Below are positions 32,674-34,945 of a stretch of DNA of 34,945 nt, piece by piece. Where the stretch lies: positions 10,641,259 to 10,676,203 of the forward strand of contig NZ_CP026498.1 in NCBI RefSeq assembly GCF_002953255.1, in the 5' to 3' direction. A program made the translations under genes and the position numbers. The notes beneath the pieces were generated by a model, which searched no databases, was not told the DNA's origin, and saw nothing but the letters and a program-made list of their open reading frames with translations. Source of the stretch: Streptomyces sp. CB01881 (lineage in GTDB: Bacteria; Actinomycetota; Actinomycetes; Streptomycetales; Streptomycetaceae). Each line of letters begins with the position of its first letter. The stretch's first letter is position 1.

Positions 32674-34053
32674 TCAGAAGGCCCGCCACCCCTGCGGGTC
32701 GACCCCGCCGGGCACGGCGTCGGCCGGTCCGTACGGCTCGCGGGTGAGGACGAAGGAGCCGAGGTCCAGGTGGCTCACCGAGCCGTCGGTGCGCCGCACC
32801 ACCCGCAGCGTCTCGCCCGCGTAGTAGTTGTCCAGGCCCGTCCAGGTGCCGTCGGCCTCGGCGCGGAACCGGGAGCTGCGCGGGCTGTTGGTCAACGTGG
32901 CCAGCTCCAGCCCGCGGTCGGCCTTGAGCCGCAGGGTGTGCGCGGCGGCGCCCCAGTACCAGGGGCCGGTGAGCGCGAGCAGCTCCTCGTCGACGGAGGT
33001 CAGCGGGCGCCAGGGCTCGGGGATGCAGGGCTCGTGCTCGGCGGTGAGTGCGATGAGGTCCGCGGCGACCTGCGCGGAGCTGGGAACGCTGGTCGCGTTG
33101 GAGAGCGCGACCGCGGCCAGGCCGTCCGCCTCGCTGATCCAGAGCCCGGCGGTGAACCCCGGCATCGAGCCGGTGTGCCCGTGGAGCACCCGGCCGTCGT
33201 GGCGCAGCAGTTGGAGGCCGAGCCCGTAGCCGCTGGACCAGTCGGCGCCCTCCGGGCCGGTGGAGGCCCGGCGCATTTCGGCGAGGGTGTCGGCGGAGAG
33301 CACCTTGTCGTCGCCGGCGGCCAGGAAGGCGGCCCAGCGGGCGAGGTCGGCGGCGGTGGACCAGAGCTGCCCGGCCGGGCCCATCAGGCCGGTGTCGGTG
33401 AGCGGCTCCGGCAGCATGACGTCCGCCCAGGGGTGGACGGCGAAGCCTCCGGCGTGCGGGTGCTGGGGGAGCAGGGTGGTGCGGTCCATGCCGAGCGGTT
33501 CGAGGACCTCGCGGCGCAGCACCTCGCCCCAGGGTTCGCCGCGCAGCCGCTCGACCAGCGCGCCGAGCAGGGCGTAGCCGGGGTTGGAGTAGTGGTAGCG
33601 ACGCCCGGCCGGGTGCTTCTGCGGGCGCTCGTCCTCCAGGAGGTCGGCGACGGCCGGGCGCAGCGCACCGTCGGTCCGCTCCCACCAGGGCCCGGGCGTC
33701 TCGGCGGCGAGGCCGGCCGAGTGCGCGAGCAGCTGGGCGACGGTGGCGTCGCCGGCCGGGGTGCCGGGCAGGTGGCGTCCGAGCGGGTCGGCGAGGTCGA
33801 GCAGGCCCTCGTCGCGCAGCCGGAGCACGAGTACGGCGACGAAGGTCTTGGTGAGCGAGCCGATCCGGTACTGGACGTCGGCGTCGGGGGCGTGCCCGTC
33901 GACCATGCTGCGGGCGCCGCTCCAGACCAGCCGGCCGTCCCGCACCACCGCGGCGACCAGCGAGGGCGTGCGGCCCTCGGCCTGCGCCACCGCGATCCGG
34001 TGCAGCAGGGCGCGGCGGGTGGTGGGGAGCAACTCGTCGTACTGGTCGGTCAT
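32674..34053 (-). CDS. Serine hydrolase, beta-lactamase/class C fold
   Basis: 459 aa from ATG 34053, with AGAGGA upstream. Beta-lactamase-related (PF00144-type) motifs: IGSLTKTF with Ser66 and Lys69 (SxxK), RRYHYSNPGYALLG with Tyr155-Asn157 (YxN), and HGHTGSMPGF (293-295, HTG in place of KTG). There is no signal peptide, so unlike true class C beta-lactamases it is probably cytoplasmic and more likely an esterase or peptidase. The C-terminal 130 residues are a lipocalin-like extra domain (LALTGPWYWGAAAHTLRLKA) common in this family. The stop is directly followed by a strong hairpin. No nearby gene suggests its substrate. Confidence 0.9.
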   Translation of the reverse strand: MTDQYDELLPTTRRALLHRIAVAQAEGRTPSLVAAVVRDGRLVWSGARSMVDGHAPDADVQYRIGSLTKTFVAVLVLRLRDEGLLDLADPLGRHLPGTPAGDATVAQLLAHSAGLAAETPGPWWERTDGALRPAVADLLEDERPQKHPAGRRYHYSNPGYALLGALVERLRGEPWGEVLRREVLEPLGMDRTTLLPQHPHAGGFAVHPWADVMLPEPLTDTGLMGPAGQLWSTAADLARWAAFLAAGDDKVLSADTLAEMRRASTGPEGADWSSGYGLGLQLLRHDGRVLHGHTGSMPGFTAGLWISEADGLAAVALSNATSVPSSAQVAADLIALTAEHEPCIPEPWRPLTSVDEELLALTGPWYWGAAAHTLRLKADRGLELATLTNSPRSSRFRAEADGTWTGLDNYYAGETLRVVRRTDGSVSHLDLGSFVLTREPYGPADAVPGGVDPQGWRAF

Positions 34054-34224
34054 CTGATCCTCTACATCATCCGGTGAGACGGCTGAAAGGCTGAACGGGT
34101 GGGTCGAGCACGGGTCGGGTGACGGCCGCGGGCTGGCGGCGACGGCACGGACGGTGCTCTCAACCTATTCTCGCCACCGGCCCCGCTCCACCGGTTTTGC
34201 CAGGCACGTCCATCACGGCCGGTT

Positions 34225-34440
34225 CCTCAGGCCGCCCCCGTTCACCGTCCCGTCCCCGTTCACCGGCCGTCCCGTCTCGTCCTCAGGCCGGCCCGCGAAC
34301 CCGCCAACCTGCCAACCCGCCGACCCTCGTCCTCAGGCCGAGCCTCCCTCCTCAGGCCGACCCGCCGACCCGCCGACCCGCCGACCCGCCGACCCGCCGA
34401 CCCGCCGACCCCCGTCCTCCGTCGGCCCGCCAACCCGCCG
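34225..34440. repeat. Repeat-rich gap: octamer GACCCGCC array and CCTCAGGCCG copies
   Basis: GACCCGCC occurs in six exact copies at 34359-34406, with a diverged one at 34407-34414; related AACCCGCC/AACCTGCC copies lie at 34298-34329. CCTCAGGCCG occurs four times (34225, 34281, 34331, 34350). CCCGTTCACCG occurs twice (34237, 34255). The whole gap 34054-34486 has no credible gene. A TATTCT box at 34166-34171 might be a promoter element for the downstream gene. Confidence 0.85.
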
Positions 34441-34486
34441 GCACTCTGGCGGAACCGCCGGACGCCTGCGCGAGGTCTGGGCAGGC

Positions 34487-34945
34487 ATGCGCGTGACGAT
34501 GATCCTGCCCGCCCTGACGGAGGCGACCAGCCCGCTGTTCAGGCCGATCAAGTACTCCCTCTTCCCGCCGCTCGGCCTGGCCACGCTGGCCGGTTACCTG
34601 AGCTCCGACGACGAGGTCGAGCTCTACGACGAGCACGTGGAGCGGATCGACCTCGAAACGCTGCCGACCCCCGACCTGCTGGTCGTCCAGCCCTACATCA
34701 CCTCCGCCAGACGCGGCTACGAGATCGCCGACCACTTCCGGGCCAGGGGCGTGCACGTGGCGATGGGCGGGCTGCACGTCACCTCGCTCCCCGACGAGGC
34801 CGCGGCGCACGCGGACACGGTGTTCACCGGCCCGGGCGAGGACACCTGGCCGCAGTTCCTCCAGGACTTCCGGGCAGGCCGGCCCCTGCGCCGCTACGAC
34901 TCCCGGCTGCGGACCCTCGCCGGACTCCCGCCGGTGCGGCGGGAC
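34487..34945 (+). CDS. B12-binding radical-SAM-type protein, N-terminal part (cut by window edge)
   Basis: 153 codons from ATG 34487 to the window edge without a stop. MRVTMILPALTEA, then SLFPPLGLATLAGYLSSDDE, DLLVVQPYITSARRGYEIAD and VAMGGLHVTSLPDEAAAHAD, then TVFTGPGEDTWPQFL, are the hallmarks of the N-terminal cobalamin-binding domain of B12-dependent radical SAM enzymes (methyltransferases and others). The B12 domain here lacks a DxHxxG motif, as is usual for the class. The radical SAM CxxxCxxC motif is expected downstream and cannot be seen. Start: only a weak GAGG lies upstream. Such enzymes often belong to natural product clusters, so one may begin beyond the right edge. That is a guess. 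Confidence 0.82.
   Translation, partial: MRVTMILPALTEATSPLFRPIKYSLFPPLGLATLAGYLSSDDEVELYDEHVERIDLETLPTPDLLVVQPYITSARRGYEIADHFRARGVHVAMGGLHVTSLPDEAAAHADTVFTGPGEDTWPQFLQDFRAGRPLRRYDSRLRTLAGLPPVRRD

Noticed and set aside
8144..34414. CRISPR arrays
   Set aside because: All arrays are direct tandem repeats without unique spacers between units, units are 8-27 bp, and no cas genes are present.

Overview
The window looks like streptomycete chromosome (Streptomyces or Kitasatospora type). GC content is very high, third codon positions are strongly G/C, and GTG starts are frequent. Several starts look leaderless, with a TANNNT box 6-8 nt before the start codon. A mycothiol-pathway enzyme (Mca) is present, which fits Actinobacteria. 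No rRNA, tRNA, transposase, integrase or CRISPR array was seen. The density of regulator/exporter pairs, broken genes and short tandem repeats suggests an accessory or arm-like region. Genus cannot be decided from the sequence alone.

Layout. (1) 1-1000: the end of a DUF2231 membrane protein, then a decayed tail of a cystathionine beta-synthase that runs into an octamer repeat. (2) 1.1-8.0 kb is the most system-like block. A STAND-type NB-ARC/TPR protein converges on a three-gene, translationally coupled operon on the minus strand: vWA (TerY-like), PP2C-like phosphatase, then a membrane-anchored protein-kinase-like protein with a secreted Cys-rich domain. This is the gene set of a TerY-P phosphorylation triad. 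(3) 8.3-10.6 kb: a divergent MFS exporter/TetR pair whose spacer carries a match to the core of the classical tet operator. (4) 10.6-13.1 kb: an isochorismatase-fold hydrolase, MurQ and an HhH-GPD-like protein. (5) 13.2-15.9 kb: an alpha/beta hydrolase divergent from a TetR regulator with paired palindromes, a DUF6624 remnant, and a DUF6445 oxygenase-like protein. (6) 16.0-19.3 kb: TetR, divergent DHA2 exporter, then Mca, plausibly a mycothiol-conjugate detoxification and efflux unit. (7) 19.5-24.5 kb: a secreted PHB-depolymerase-type esterase, a frameshifted YdcF/DUF218 membrane protein, and an MFS/MarR divergent pair with nested operators. (8) 24.6-27.5 kb: a lipase-like hydrolase and prolyl aminopeptidase. 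(9) 27.7-30.2 kb: TetR/DHA2 exporter with two operators. (10) 30.4-32.2 kb: a translationally coupled OlsB/OlsA-like pair for ornithine-lipid synthesis. (11) 32.7-34.9 kb: a cytoplasmic beta-lactamase-fold serine hydrolase, a repeat-rich gap, and the start of a B12-binding radical-SAM-type protein cut by the window edge.

Two themes run through the window. First, four regulator/transporter pairs (three TetR, one MarR) and one TetR/hydrolase pair share divergent intergenic regions with readable inverted-repeat operators. Second, short tandem arrays (8-27 bp units) sit repeatedly at or just after gene 3' ends. Several include the stop codon itself, and one has multiplied the arm of a terminator hairpin. 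The best candidates for unusual biology are the membrane-anchored TerY-P triad facing a STAND ATPase, the exporter-Mca unit, and the gene-end repeat arrays.
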